The position numbers and the translations under genes were made by a program. A stretch of DNA of 64,000 nucleotides, from NCBI RefSeq assembly GCF_000158095.2, contig NZ_CM011002.1, positions 4,311,203 through 4,375,202 of the forward strand. Reading direction: 5' to 3'. Position 1 is the first letter of the stretch, and each line of letters begins with the position of its first letter. Shown here piece by piece: positions 25,801 through 34,722 of this stretch. The notes beneath the pieces were generated by a model that searched no databases, was not told the origin of the DNA, and saw only the letters and a program-made list of their open reading frames with translations. The stretch comes from Roseibium alexandrii DFL-11. GTDB taxonomy: Bacteria; Pseudomonadota; Alphaproteobacteria; Rhizobiales; Stappiaceae.

Positions 25801-26105
25801 GGTCGCAAACTCCTCTGCGGTTTCAGTTTAGTCGGCTTTCAAGTAATTGTTTATACGCAAACAGCCCTGGAACGTTCGCTCCAAGGGTATCGCCACGTTT
25901 TCTTGAACACCGAGTCCCAAGCTCGTGCCAAACGCCCAAAAAGTCAACCAAAAACACCGATCTTGGGCCTTTGACAGATCTTTTTTGAGCGGCGCGCGAT
26001 CTTGTTACATTTTCAATCTTGCTCGACGCAGGAAATCAGTGACGTCTTGCAATTGGATGGTCCGGGCGTCAATTTGATTTCTCATTGCCGAAACAGGAGA
26101 TCCGA
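25801..26105. other. Gap between infC and the next gene: infC leader and promoter region
   Basis: About 300 bases hold no gene I can support. The minus-strand part must contain the infC leader: GAGGAG at 25810-25815, and an imperfect stem CCCTTGGA/TCCAGGG around 25872-25895. A TTGACT at 25942-25947 (minus) could be a -35 element, but no clear -10 is seen. On the plus strand a TTGACA at 25971-25976 could serve the downstream membrane gene. Confidence 0.45.
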
Positions 26106-26570
26106 TTGAACGGAACGTTGTTCATCTGGCAGCTCATCAAAATCATCGTGGGCTTTGTTATAGCGGTTACCGCCAGCGGATTGTTTTTGTCCTGGGGGCT
26201 GTTTCAACCTGGATCTCCGGGGGCTGATCCGGCAGCGTTTGCGGCTATGATCGGAGCGGCGTTTGTCACTGCGAGTGTCCTGGGTGCTGTTGCGTTTGTC
26301 CCTGCAGCTTGCGTCATCCTGGTTTCCGAAATAGCACGGTGGTCAGGGATTGTTTTTCATGTTGCAAGCGCCGGTGCGATCGCATTCCTGCTCTGGACTC
26401 TTGATGGTACAGCGGACGCTGGTTTACGGCCCGGTAGTCCAGTTGTGCTGGCAGCGGGCTTCGTTTCCGGGGCTGTTTACTGGATCATTGCCGGACGGAC
26501 TGCCGGGAACTGGCTCTTGCGTACAAAAACCGCACCGCATGAAGAAAAAGCAACGGACGAAGACTTATAG
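26106..26570 (+). CDS. Small four-helix membrane protein, unknown function
   Basis: A 154-residue hydrophobic protein with membrane segments near residues 6-30, 42-72, 80-94 and 108-128. The start is probably TTG at 26106: AGGAG lies exactly 6 bases upstream, whereas a TTG seven codons earlier has no site. The C-terminal tail is charged (KTAPHEEKATDEDL) and probably cytoplasmic. I recognise no family. Its stop lies within 6 bases of the converging YkvA-type gene's stop, and the ends overlap. Confidence 0.6.
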   Translation: MNGTLFIWQLIKIIVGFVIAVTASGLFLSWGLFQPGSPGADPAAFAAMIGAAFVTASVLGAVAFVPAACVILVSEIARWSGIVFHVASAGAIAFLLWTLDGTADAGLRPGSPVVLAAGFVSGAVYWIIAGRTAGNWLLRTKTAPHEEKATDEDL

Positions 26571-26945
26571 TTCTCCGTCCTCCAAAGCATCTCTGGCAGC
26601 CTGATAATGGTCCGGCCGGATGTGGGCCCGGATCATCGAAATCGCGGCCATCAGAACCGTTGCATCATCTCCAAATCCCACGCCAAGAATGAAATCCGGC
26701 ACCACGTCGAGCGGTAAAACAAAATAGGCCAAAGCAGCCAGCAATGTCCCGCGCACCTTTGTTGGCGTTGCGGGATCAAGGGCGCAGTAATACCCGGCGA
26801 CAACATCTTCCATGAACGGAATTTGGCGTGCCGCCTTCCGGGCTGTTTTTAACAGTTTTTGACGGACCGTTTCATTTTGTTCCTCTTCCGGTCCGAGAAT
26901 TTCCGGGTCGAAACCCAGATCTTCAAATGGGGATGAGGAGGTCAT
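26565..26945 (-). CDS. YkvA/DUF1232-family protein
   Basis: A 126-residue protein whose core (about residues 45-105: VVAGYYCALDPATPTKVRGT, then LAALAYFVLPLDVVPDFI) is the DUF1232 domain, a conserved short membrane-associated helix pair of unknown role. The motif 'DxVPD' is intact. The upstream ribosome site (AGGA) is 11-12 bases from the ATG, so the start is only moderately sure. Confidence 0.85.
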   Translation of the reverse strand: MTSSSPFEDLGFDPEILGPEEEQNETVRQKLLKTARKAARQIPFMEDVVAGYYCALDPATPTKVRGTLLAALAYFVLPLDVVPDFILGVGFGDDATVLMAAISMIRAHIRPDHYQAARDALEDGEL

Positions 26946-27117
26946 TTCAACGTAATTCCTGTTCGCAGCATAAGGAAGATATGGGCATGTGAGCCAGAAT
27001 TACAAATAAAGTTTACCAAGCGTTCCTGGCGCCTTTGTGTGATTGTTGTCACTTTCGTCAGGGACGAGAAGCCTAAGGTTCAGGCTGAGGGGCGTTTTCT
27101 TCAACGGGAGGATCGTT

Positions 27118-27552
27118 ATGAGATCATATTTTCAATCTGCTGCGATGGCTTTGTGCCTCGTCTTGCCATTAGCGTTTTCGGCAAATGCCGGTGAAACCCC
27201 ATCCCCGGACGGCGCGAAGGTCTATTTCATCAATTTGAAGGACGGTGACACGGTCAAGAGCCCTGTAACCATCCAGTTCGGCCTGGAGGGTATGGGTGTT
27301 GCGCCGGCCGGTGTTGAAAAAGAAAAAACTGGCCATCATCATCTGATTATCGATGAAACAATTGAAGGCGAAGAACTCAACGAAGCCATCCCAGCCGATG
27401 ACAATCACAAACACTTTGGCGGCGGGCAGACCGAAACCACAGTAGAGTTAGCGCCCGGTGAACACACGCTGCAGCTGGTTTTGGGCGACTGGAGCCATAT
27501 TCCGCACAACCCGCCAGTGATGTCCGAGCAGATCACGATCACAGTTGAATAG
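27118..27552 (+). CDS. Exported DUF4399-domain protein
   Basis: A 144-residue protein with a signal peptide (MRSYFQSAAMALCLVLPLAF, cleavage after SANA) and a DUF4399 domain: VYFINLKDGDTVKSPVTIQF, GHHHLIIDE and LGDWSHIPHNPPVMSE. The histidine clusters (GHHH near residue 78, DDNHKHFGGG near residue 97) could bind metal, but no function is established. GGAGG lies 6 bases before the ATG at 27118; the longer upstream frame is not used. It ends at a bidirectional terminator. Confidence 0.85.
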   Translation: MRSYFQSAAMALCLVLPLAFSANAGETPSPDGAKVYFINLKDGDTVKSPVTIQFGLEGMGVAPAGVEKEKTGHHHLIIDETIEGEELNEAIPADDNHKHFGGGQTETTVELAPGEHTLQLVLGDWSHIPHNPPVMSEQITITVE

Positions 27553-27554
27553 AA

Positions 27555-27581
27555 AAAGGGCGCCGATTGGCGCCCTTTCGT
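27555..27581. terminator. Bidirectional terminator between the DUF4399 gene and mcd
   Basis: AAAGGGCGCC (27555-27564), loop GATT, GGCGCCCTTT (27569-27578): a perfect 10-pair stem. The minus strand has a run of five T after the stem and the plus strand has TTTCGTTT, so it can end both converging genes. Confidence 0.88.
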
Positions 27582-27585
27582 TTGA

Positions 27586-29274
27586 TCATGCGTTGCCGCG
27601 GGTTTCCAGCAATCGGCGTGCGATAACTTGTGCCTGGATCTCGGCTGCACCTTCAAAGATGTTCAGGATCCTTGCATCGCACAGCACGCGGGAGATGGCG
27701 TATTCAAGAGCGAAGCCATTGCCGCCATGGATCTGCAGTGCATTGTCCGCAGCGGCCCACGCGACACGGGCCCCAAGCAGTTTGGCCATGCCGGCTTCCA
27801 GGTCGCAGCGCTTGCCGGAGTCCTTCTGCCAGGCTGAGAAGTATGTCAGCTGACGGGCGATCATGGTCTCGGTTGCCATCAGTGCGAGCTTGTCGGAAAC
27901 GCGTGGGAAACTGATCAATACTTTGCCGAACTGAACGCGATCTTCTGCGTAGCGCAGTCCGATATCCAGGGCCGATTGGGCAACGCCGATGGCGCGAGCA
28001 GCGGTCTGGATTCGGGCCCCCTCAAATGTCTGCATCAACTGCTTGAAGCCTTCGCCCTCAACCTGACCAAGCAGGTTTTCCGACTTTACTTCGAAATCAT
28101 CAAAGGCGATCTCGTATTCCTTCATGCCGCGATAGCCGAGAACCTCAATCTCGCCGCCGGTCATGCCGTCTGCCGGGAACGGATGTTCGTCTGTTCCGCG
28201 CGGCTTTTCGGCAATAAACATCGACAAGCCCTTGTATCCGGGTTCAGCCGGATTGGTTCGGGCCAAGAGGGTCATAATGTCCGCGCGCACTGGATGGGTG
28301 ATCCAGGTTTTGTTGCCGGATATCTTCCAGGTGTCGCCGTCCTTCACCGCCCTTGTCTTGAGCGAGGCAAGATCGGACCCGGTATTTGGCTCTGTAAAGA
28401 CGGCGGTCGGCAGGATTTCTCCGGAGGCGATTTTCGGAAGCCAGTGCTCCTTCTGCTCCTGGGTGCCGCCACATAAGATGAGTTCAGCTGCGATCTCCGA
28501 CCGGGTGCCAAGCGAGCCAACACCGATATAGGCACGGGAGAGCTCCTCGGAGACAACACACATTGCCTCTTTACCGAGGCCGAGACCGCCATATTCCTCC
28601 GGGATGGTCAGGCCGAAAACGCCGAGTTCCGACATCTGGCTGACGACTTCGAGCGGAATATATTCATTTTTCAGATGCCACTCATGGGCATTGGGTACGA
28701 CGGTGTCTTCAGCAAACTTCCGCATTTCGTTGCGGATCTGCTCCATGGTTTCATCAAGACCACCATCGCCGAAGGTCGACTGTCCTGCTTGAGCCCGGAT
28801 CAGCTCCGTGAGACCTTCGCGAACTTCAATCGTATTGCCTGTCGCAATGACAGCATCCATGTCTGCGGTCCGGAACGAGCGGGCCTCGTCATCGGTGATG
28901 CCAAGATCGGCAAGTCGGACGAATTCGCCCTGGTTCATCGGGATGCCGCCGAAGATCTGCGCCACGTATTCCGCGAAACCCAGTTGAACGATCTTGTCTT
29001 CAAGATCGCCGTAGCGGCCGCTTTCCGTCAAACGCTGTGCATAGGCATCAAGCTGGCGGAGTGCTTCGACGTATGTTGCAAACCACGCCAGTCCATGTGT
29101 TGCACGTTGTTCTGCTTCCATCCGGCTGGAAGAAATCCGGCCGTCCACCGTAACGCGCTCGCGCACACGCTGCGCTGCAAGATTAAGGAGACCGTCCAAT
29201 TCACGGACGATCGCGTTGGTTCGCTCAGAAAGAGTCGGCTGCATTTCTGCGGCCTTCACGGCTGCGGTGGACAT
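27586..29274 (-). CDS. mcd: (2S)-methylsuccinyl-CoA dehydrogenase
   Basis: An acyl-CoA dehydrogenase of 562 residues with an extra N-terminal domain of about 165 residues (MEAEQRATHGLAWFATYVEA, GFAEYVAQIFGGIPMNQGE). That extension is the hallmark of methylsuccinyl-CoA dehydrogenase, which forms mesaconyl-CoA in the ethylmalonyl-CoA pathway of acetate assimilation. The core has TEPNTGSDLASLKTRA near residue 325 and the C-terminal LQIHGGNGFALEYAISRVLCD. I chose the ATG at 29274, since GGAG lies 6 bases upstream; earlier ATGs at 29280 and 29292 lack a usable site. A (GC)6 tract lies 24 bases upstream. Other pathway genes (ccr, ecm, meaA) are not in the window. Confidence 0.88.
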   Translation of the reverse strand: MSTAAVKAAEMQPTLSERTNAIVRELDGLLNLAAQRVRERVTVDGRISSSRMEAEQRATHGLAWFATYVEALRQLDAYAQRLTESGRYGDLEDKIVQLGFAEYVAQIFGGIPMNQGEFVRLADLGITDDEARSFRTADMDAVIATGNTIEVREGLTELIRAQAGQSTFGDGGLDETMEQIRNEMRKFAEDTVVPNAHEWHLKNEYIPLEVVSQMSELGVFGLTIPEEYGGLGLGKEAMCVVSEELSRAYIGVGSLGTRSEIAAELILCGGTQEQKEHWLPKIASGEILPTAVFTEPNTGSDLASLKTRAVKDGDTWKISGNKTWITHPVRADIMTLLARTNPAEPGYKGLSMFIAEKPRGTDEHPFPADGMTGGEIEVLGYRGMKEYEIAFDDFEVKSENLLGQVEGEGFKQLMQTFEGARIQTAARAIGVAQSALDIGLRYAEDRVQFGKVLISFPRVSDKLALMATETMIARQLTYFSAWQKDSGKRCDLEAGMAKLLGARVAWAAADNALQIHGGNGFALEYAISRVLCDARILNIFEGAAEIQAQVIARRLLETRGNA

Positions 29275-29429
29275 TGGCATCTCCGTTTTCATTTGTTGCG
29301 CGCGCGCGCTTTTTCTTGAAGCTATGTTGCGTCGCACACCGGCCTTTGTCGAGCCAAAACTTGTTGGTCTTTCGAAGGGGGCTGTCATAACGAGGGCACA
29401 GACTTGACGACAGCTCCCGGCCAAGCAAC

Positions 29430-30314
29430 ATGAAACCTATGAGTCTTTACCTTTTTGCCAAGGCGTCTTTGGCTGTGCTGAAAGATGCAATCGGTCATTT
29501 TTCGCGTGATGACGGCTTTGCAATGGCCAGTCACGTGGCCTTGTCCGGCCTGCTCGCGATTTTCCCATTGCTGATCTTCATTGCGTCTCTTGCGGGTTTT
29601 TTCGGCATGGTCGGTGCGGCGGACACGGTATCTGAGCTCGTGTTCGATGCCTGGCCGAAAACAGTTGCAGCGCCTGTTGTGCGCGAAATCGAAAATGTAC
29701 TGACAGTTCCGCGCAGCGACTTGCTCACCTTCGGTGCGGTTGCCGCATTGTGGTTTGCGTCAAACGGGGTCGAGGCACTCAGAACGGCACTTAATCGGGC
29801 TTACCGCCAAATTGAAAAGCGGTCTTTTATCCTGTTGCGCATTCAATCGCTGGCTCTTGTGATCCTGGGTGCGGTGATCCTGCTGGCCTACACGTTTCTT
29901 GTTGTTCTTGCGCCGCTTGGGATCGAGGCTCTCAGAGGATTTGTGCCTCAGGTCGAACCATTTTTGTTGTCGATCAACATTGCCCGCTACACGCTGGCCG
30001 GGTCATTGTTGATTGTCGGGCTTTTCATGACGCACTGGTTGCTGCCCTCTGGAAAGCGGTCGTTTTCAGACATCTGGCCGGGCGTGATTGCCACCCTGCT
30101 CTTGTGGATCGTTTCAGGCAGTGCCTTCGGGGCGTATCTCGCCCGGTTTGCCAATTATGTCTCAACATATGGCGGCCTGGCGGGGATCATGACCGCGCTG
30201 ATCTTCCTATATATCTGCTCGCTCGCCTTCATCTTGGGCGGCGAGCTCAATGCCGCGATCGCGCGGCAACGTGCCTTCCGCGATCGTCAATTGGGTCGGC
30301 AGCAGCAGGCTTAG
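29430..30314 (+). CDS. YihY/BrkB-family inner-membrane protein
   Basis: A 294-residue protein with about six membrane segments and the family's typical text: MASHVALSGLLAIFPLLIFI near residue 32, VAALWFASNGVEALRTALNR near residue 105 with the conserved 'aYRxIEKRSF', and the C-terminal IFLYICSLAFILGGELNAAI. Often called ribonuclease BN by an old misannotation; the true role of YihY proteins is unknown. A second ATG at 29439 is possible. It ends 4 bases into the converging DMT transporter gene. Confidence 0.9.
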   Translation: MKPMSLYLFAKASLAVLKDAIGHFSRDDGFAMASHVALSGLLAIFPLLIFIASLAGFFGMVGAADTVSELVFDAWPKTVAAPVVREIENVLTVPRSDLLTFGAVAALWFASNGVEALRTALNRAYRQIEKRSFILLRIQSLALVILGAVILLAYTFLVVLAPLGIEALRGFVPQVEPFLLSINIARYTLAGSLLIVGLFMTHWLLPSGKRSFSDIWPGVIATLLLWIVSGSAFGAYLARFANYVSTYGGLAGIMTALIFLYICSLAFILGGELNAAIARQRAFRDRQLGRQQQA

Positions 30315-31186
30315 GTTCGTTTAGGAGCCGCGCGGATCATCAAGACCGCGCCGACCACCAAAGCCATGCCAGCTATCTGGATCATTGAGAGGGTTTCTCC
30401 AAACAGGAAGTAGCTCTCAATGGCTGTTGCGACCGGCACGAGGTAAAACAGGCTAGCCACTTGCGAAACCGCGCCTTGGCGGATGAGTAGCATCAACAAC
30501 ATGATCGCGCCGATCGACAGCACCAAAACAAGCCAGGCAAGCGCTACGATCAACTCGCCCGACCACGTGATTTGCCAAGTCTCGAAAAGGCTGAGTGGTG
30601 TTGTGACCAAAAGGGCGCCGACATATTGCCAGAAGGTTGCCGCCAAAAGATCCGTGTTGGGCACGAAGCGCTTTTGATAAACCGTGCCAACACTGATCGC
30701 GATGACGGAAAAAAAGACAACACTGATCGTAACGAGGGTGATGCCAGACCCGGCAAGATCAAACCTGGGTCCAAGAACGAGACCGAGGCCGCTGAGGCCA
30801 ATCGCCATGCTGATCCAGTGTTTGCGGCTGATCACTTCTCCGATCATACCAACTGCAAAAATCGCGGTTAGAACCGGCTGCAATCCGACGATAATGGCTG
30901 AAGCTCCAGCAGGCATCCCTTGCTTGATGGCCCAGAAAACACCACCCAGGTAGATGCCGTGGACCAGCATGCCGGTCACAATGCAGTGGCCGATTGCCTT
31001 TTTGTCCTTAGGCCAGGATTTTACCCAAAATAGACCGAGAATGAACAGTATGGGCAGGACCGCAGCGAACCGGACTGTCAGGAAAGCCATTGGTTCGATG
31101 TACGGCGCACCCAGCTTTGAACCGATAAATCCGGTCGACCATAGAAGAACAAAAAGAGAAGGGGCAATTTTGGCCAGATACGCCAA
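30311..31186 (-). CDS. DMT-superfamily (EamA) exporter
   Basis: A 291-residue protein with ten hydrophobic segments in two EamA repeats (about 5-135 and 150-285), as in drug/metabolite exporters such as RhtA and YdcZ-like proteins. The opening FVLLWSTGFIGSKLGAPYIE is typical of the first repeat. It starts with TTG at 31186, with GGAG 6 bases upstream. The substrate is unknown. Confidence 0.88.
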   Translation of the reverse strand: MAYLAKIAPSLFVLLWSTGFIGSKLGAPYIEPMAFLTVRFAAVLPILFILGLFWVKSWPKDKKAIGHCIVTGMLVHGIYLGGVFWAIKQGMPAGASAIIVGLQPVLTAIFAVGMIGEVISRKHWISMAIGLSGLGLVLGPRFDLAGSGITLVTISVVFFSVIAISVGTVYQKRFVPNTDLLAATFWQYVGALLVTTPLSLFETWQITWSGELIVALAWLVLVLSIGAIMLLMLLIRQGAVSQVASLFYLVPVATAIESYFLFGETLSMIQIAGMALVVGAVLMIRAAPKRT

Positions 31187-31327
31187 GTCAATCTCCGGGG
31201 GTGGTTCGCCAAACCAGCAAAGTGGTCGATGAGGGGAAATGAAAAAGAATGATTTTCAGATTAACCGGAAATTGGCAATTTTAGCTAACTCTGAGGAAAC
31301 ACTATTTCTCTCAGGGGACATAAGCCA

Positions 31328-33334
31328 GTGGCAATCGGTGCGCAATCAACTTTTGGGGTTTTGTCCAAACTCTCGGTCAAAGTGCGGGTTATGGCGCTCA
31401 GCCTTGTGACAGTCGTTGGCCTCGTCATCATCGGCGGGGTTTATTTCTGGAGCCAGGGCGAGCTGAATTCGGCTTTCAGCAGGATGAACCAAAGCGCCGA
31501 TCTTGCCGAAGAAGTGGCGGCGCTCTCTGAGACAGCCGCAGGGCTGCAGATCATTGAAAATCAATACTTTGCAGCACCCTCTGCCGAAGCGTTTCAAAGA
31601 TTTTCTGCCGAAATGGTGACCGCGATAGAACTGGTGACCAAACTTGAAAACAATCCTGCCGCTGCCAGCTACACCGCCCAGGTAGCCGATGTGAAGGACA
31701 CGCTGGAGGGCACCAGCGGCGCGTTCGAGATGCTGGACAGTGTCCGGCAGCAAATCGGATATACAAACCAGGACGGGCAGCTTGCACGCCTTGATTCGCT
31801 CACCGGCGCAGTGAAAGATCGTTTGTTTGAAGAAATGAAGTTTGGCGGGGGCCCGGACTTTGAAAAGCTGGCGCGCGCTATTCTCGCTGTGCAGCTCGCG
31901 GAAAAAGAATTCACCCTCAACAGCACGCCAGAAGCTATCGGCGTGTTCGATGAGCAGTTTGCGGCGTTCGAAAAGTTGCTCAAGAGGGTCTACATTCAAG
32001 ATGCGATCAAGAAAGAACTCGCCGACAACATGACGGCATATCACCAGACGTTCGCTCAATATACGGCAGCGGTCGAGCAGGAGACGGGCAGCACCGCTCT
32101 TCTGGAAAATCTCTTTCAATTGGTGCCGCCGCATATTGACGCCCTGAACGCCGCTGCAAATACCCTGCAAGGGCAAGCCGCAAATCAGCTTGAGACCGCG
32201 CGGTCCATCGCAACCTATGCAATTGGCGGCACCATTCTCGGTTTGTTGATCTTGCTGCCGGCAACCGCGTTTTTGGTGGGCCAGTCGGTGGCAAGACCGT
32301 TGGCGCATCTGCAGAAAGCGATGGAAGCATTGGCCGGTGGTCAAACTGACATCGCCTTGCCGGAAGCAAAAGGCAAAACTGAGCTTGCCGCCATTGCCCG
32401 GACCGTTTTGGTCTTCCGGGACAATGCGGTCGAGAGGTCGCAGCTTGCAGCGGCGCAGGAACAGGAAAACCAGGCCCGGGAAGAACGCGTGGCACGTTTG
32501 GAAGACATTATCGGCCGGTTTGAAGGCACGGTTACTGACGCCCTTGGCAGTCTGGATCGTGCCAATGACGAATTGCGCCAGACCTCACAATCAATGGAAC
32601 AGGCGGCCGACGATGTGGCCGATCAATCTTCTGGTGCAACAGGTGCGGTCAGAACAGCTGCAGAAAATGTCACATCGGCAGCCCAGTCTGCGGACGAGTT
32701 GGCAGCCTCGATTGCTGAAATCTCGAATCAGGCGACACGGTCAACGGAAGTTGCTCAGCAAGCCGTCTTGAGTGCGTCGACAACGGTTTCGACCATGCAG
32801 GAGCTCTCCAGCGCGGCAGAACGGATCGGCGAAGTCATGAGCCTGATCCGGGACATTGCAAGTCAAACCAATCTTCTCGCTCTTAACGCGACCATCGAAG
32901 CGGCGCGTGCAGGTGAAGCAGGTAAGGGCTTTGCGGTTGTTGCTGCTGAGGTCAAGCAATTGGCTGATCAGACATCGAAAGCGACGGAAGAGATTGCGAT
33001 CCAAATTGAAGCCATCCAGGGATCGTCCGGTCACGCCGTGCAGGCCATCGAAGATGTCAGCAAAATTATCTCCGACATGGAAAACCTTGCATCGTCGGTT
33101 GCAGATTCTGTTCAGCATCAGGATCAGGCGGTCCGAGAGATTTCCGACAACGTTTCCAGTGCGTCTCAGCGGTCCGATGAAGCCGCCGATCGTATGACGA
33201 GCGTTGGGTCCGCTGCGGAACTCGCCCGAACCAATGGCGCTGAGGTTGATAACCTGGCGCAATCCCTGTCTCAGCAGGGTGGGCTTATCCGTCAGGAAAT
33301 CGCGACATTCCTGCAAGGTGTTCGCAGCGCCTAA
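31328..33334 (+). CDS. Methyl-accepting chemotaxis protein
   Basis: A 668-residue chemoreceptor: membrane segment 1 about residues 18-38, a helical periplasmic sensor (about 40-290), membrane segment 2 about 297-320, HAMP about 320-375, then a cytoplasmic signalling coiled coil. The hairpin tip that contacts CheA/CheW is recognisable in [20 protein letters not shown] near residue 515. There is no C-terminal CheR-tethering pentapeptide. The start is GTG at 31328 with AGGGGA upstream. Just before it, CTGAGGAAA (31291-31299) and TTTCTCTCAG (31305-31314) form a leader hairpin touching that site. No che genes are near. Ligand unknown. Confidence 0.93.
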   Translation: MAIGAQSTFGVLSKLSVKVRVMALSLVTVVGLVIIGGVYFWSQGELNSAFSRMNQSADLAEEVAALSETAAGLQIIENQYFAAPSAEAFQRFSAEMVTAIELVTKLENNPAAASYTAQVADVKDTLEGTSGAFEMLDSVRQQIGYTNQDGQLARLDSLTGAVKDRLFEEMKFGGGPDFEKLARAILAVQLAEKEFTLNSTPEAIGVFDEQFAAFEKLLKRVYIQDAIKKELADNMTAYHQTFAQYTAAVEQETGSTALLENLFQLVPPHIDALNAAANTLQGQAANQLETARSIATYAIGGTILGLLILLPATAFLVGQSVARPLAHLQKAMEALAGGQTDIALPEAKGKTELAAIARTVLVFRDNAVERSQLAAAQEQENQAREERVARLEDIIGRFEGTVTDALGSLDRANDELRQTSQSMEQAADDVADQSSGATGAVRTAAENVTSAAQSADELAASIAEISNQATRSTEVAQQAVLSASTTVSTMQELSSAAERIGEVMSLIRDIASQTNLLALNATIEAARAGEAGKGFAVVAAEVKQLADQTSKATEEIAIQIEAIQGSSGHAVQAIEDVSKIISDMENLASSVADSVQHQDQAVREISDNVSSASQRSDEAADRMTSVGSAAELARTNGAEVDNLAQSLSQQGGLIRQEIATFLQGVRSA

Positions 33335-33450
33335 CGCGTAGGCTTGAAGTTTCAAAAGCCGCTTTGCCAACCGGGACTTAATGCCCCGCTGGCGGGCGGC
33401 TTTTCTTCGTGCTAGGGACGAGGCTGATTGCACGAAGAAGGTGAAACGGG

Positions 33451-34635
33451 ATGCAGGAAGAGATCGTCATAGTCGGGGCAGGTCAAGCTGGTGCCCAGGT
33501 CGCTCAATCGCTTCGTCAAGGTGGTTTTGAAGGTGCGTTGCGGCTCATCGGCGACGAGGCTCATCCACCTTATCAACGCCCGCCACTGTCCAAAAAATTC
33601 CTGGCTGGTGAAATTGGCGCCGAGGGGCTTTGGCTCCGGCCGCCAGCGTTCTACACGACCAACACTATCGACCACATCCCAAACACAAGAGTCGTTGGGA
33701 TCGACCGGTCGGCAAAACGTGTTCAGCTGGAAAACGGCGACACCATATCTTACGGAAAACTGGTCCTTGCGACGGGAACCAAAGCGCGTCTGCTGCCAAT
33801 CAAGGGCTCTGACAAAGACGGCGTGGTCACATTGCGCTCCATTGGCGATGTTGATGCGATCCGTGACCGTTTGTCGAAGAGCCAGAACCTCGTCATCATC
33901 GGTGCCGGTTACATCGGTCTGGAGGTCGCTGCAGTGGCCCGCGCGCTCGGCAAGGACGTATGCGTGATTGAAGCTCAGGACCGGCCAATGAAGCGGGTCG
34001 TGAGTGAAACTGTGTCGGACTTTTTCGCGAAACTTCACGCTGACAATGGCGTTCAACTGCGTTTGAACACAGGCATTGAAGCGCTTGAAGGAAGAGAGGG
34101 GGTCGAATCTGTCAAGCTGAACAACGGGGACAGTGTTCTGGCTGACCTCGTGCTTGTTGCAGTTGGCGCCGAGCCAAATGATCAACTGGCCACTGATGCG
34201 GGGCTGGATACAGACAACGGTATTCTTGTTGATGGCGCAGCGCAGACAAGTGATCCGGACATCTATGCCGTTGGCGATTGCACCCGGTTTCATTCTGGGC
34301 GGTATTCAAGATCCGTGCGGATGGAAAGCGTTCAAAATGCCATTGATCAGGCCAAAATCGCAGCGCAGGCCTTGCTCGGGCAAGACGTCGATTATGACCC
34401 GTTGCCTTGGTTCTGGTCGGATCAGTATGAAATCAAGCTGCAGATCGCTGGATTGTCCGAAGGTTATGACAAGACAGTTGTTGTCGGCGACCCGGCTGCC
34501 AAAAAATTCTACGTCGCCTACCTGAAAGACAATGCACTGATTGCGGTCGACAGTATTAATTCGCCGCGCTCGCACATGATGGCGCGCCGGGTGATCGGCG
34601 AGACTTGGCGTGACGACCTCCTTCCGGAAGCCTAG
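33451..34635 (+). CDS. FAD-dependent ferredoxin reductase-like oxidoreductase
   Basis: A 394-residue flavoprotein of the putidaredoxin/rhodocoxin reductase group. FAD motif IVIVGAGQAGAQVAQSLRQ at the N-terminus, the YQRPPLSKKFL signature near residue 46, NAD motif LVIIGAGYIGLEVAAVARA near residue 148 and the second FAD motif DIYAVGDCTRF near residue 270. These enzymes pass electrons from NAD(P)H to a [2Fe-2S] ferredoxin feeding a P450 or dioxygenase. No ferredoxin, P450 or oxygenase partner lies next to it, so its partner is elsewhere. Confidence 0.9.
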   Translation: MQEEIVIVGAGQAGAQVAQSLRQGGFEGALRLIGDEAHPPYQRPPLSKKFLAGEIGAEGLWLRPPAFYTTNTIDHIPNTRVVGIDRSAKRVQLENGDTISYGKLVLATGTKARLLPIKGSDKDGVVTLRSIGDVDAIRDRLSKSQNLVIIGAGYIGLEVAAVARALGKDVCVIEAQDRPMKRVVSETVSDFFAKLHADNGVQLRLNTGIEALEGREGVESVKLNNGDSVLADLVLVAVGAEPNDQLATDAGLDTDNGILVDGAAQTSDPDIYAVGDCTRFHSGRYSRSVRMESVQNAIDQAKIAAQALLGQDVDYDPLPWFWSDQYEIKLQIAGLSEGYDKTVVVGDPAAKKFYVAYLKDNALIAVDSINSPRSHMMARRVIGETWRDDLLPEA

Positions 34636-34654
34636 AGAATTAGCCGCCAATTAC

Positions 34655-34688
34655 GGGAGCGGCAACGGCTCAAGCCCTCGGCGCTCCC
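34655..34688. other. Hairpin between converging genes
   Basis: GGGAGCG (34655-34661) and CGCTCCC (34682-34688) can pair around a 20-base interior, in the gap where the flavoprotein gene and the hydrolase gene converge. No T-run follows on either strand, so a terminator role is doubtful. Confidence 0.3.
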
Positions 34689-34722
34689 ACAATGACATCT
34701 AGCGTCACCTGCCTAGCGCTGC

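Noticed and set aside
25872..25895. Imperfect stem in the infC leader as an attenuator
   Set aside because: The stem has a bulge, is short and has no competing structure or leader peptide that I can see, so I only mention it in the gap entry.
31346..32344. Open frame of 332 codons opposite the chemoreceptor
   Set aside because: Antisense shadow of a receptor with normal domains throughout.
33370..33410. GC-rich hairpin with TTTT after the chemoreceptor gene
   Set aside because: The stem (CCCG/CGGG around CTGG) is only about four pairs once mismatches are counted, too weak to call a terminator.
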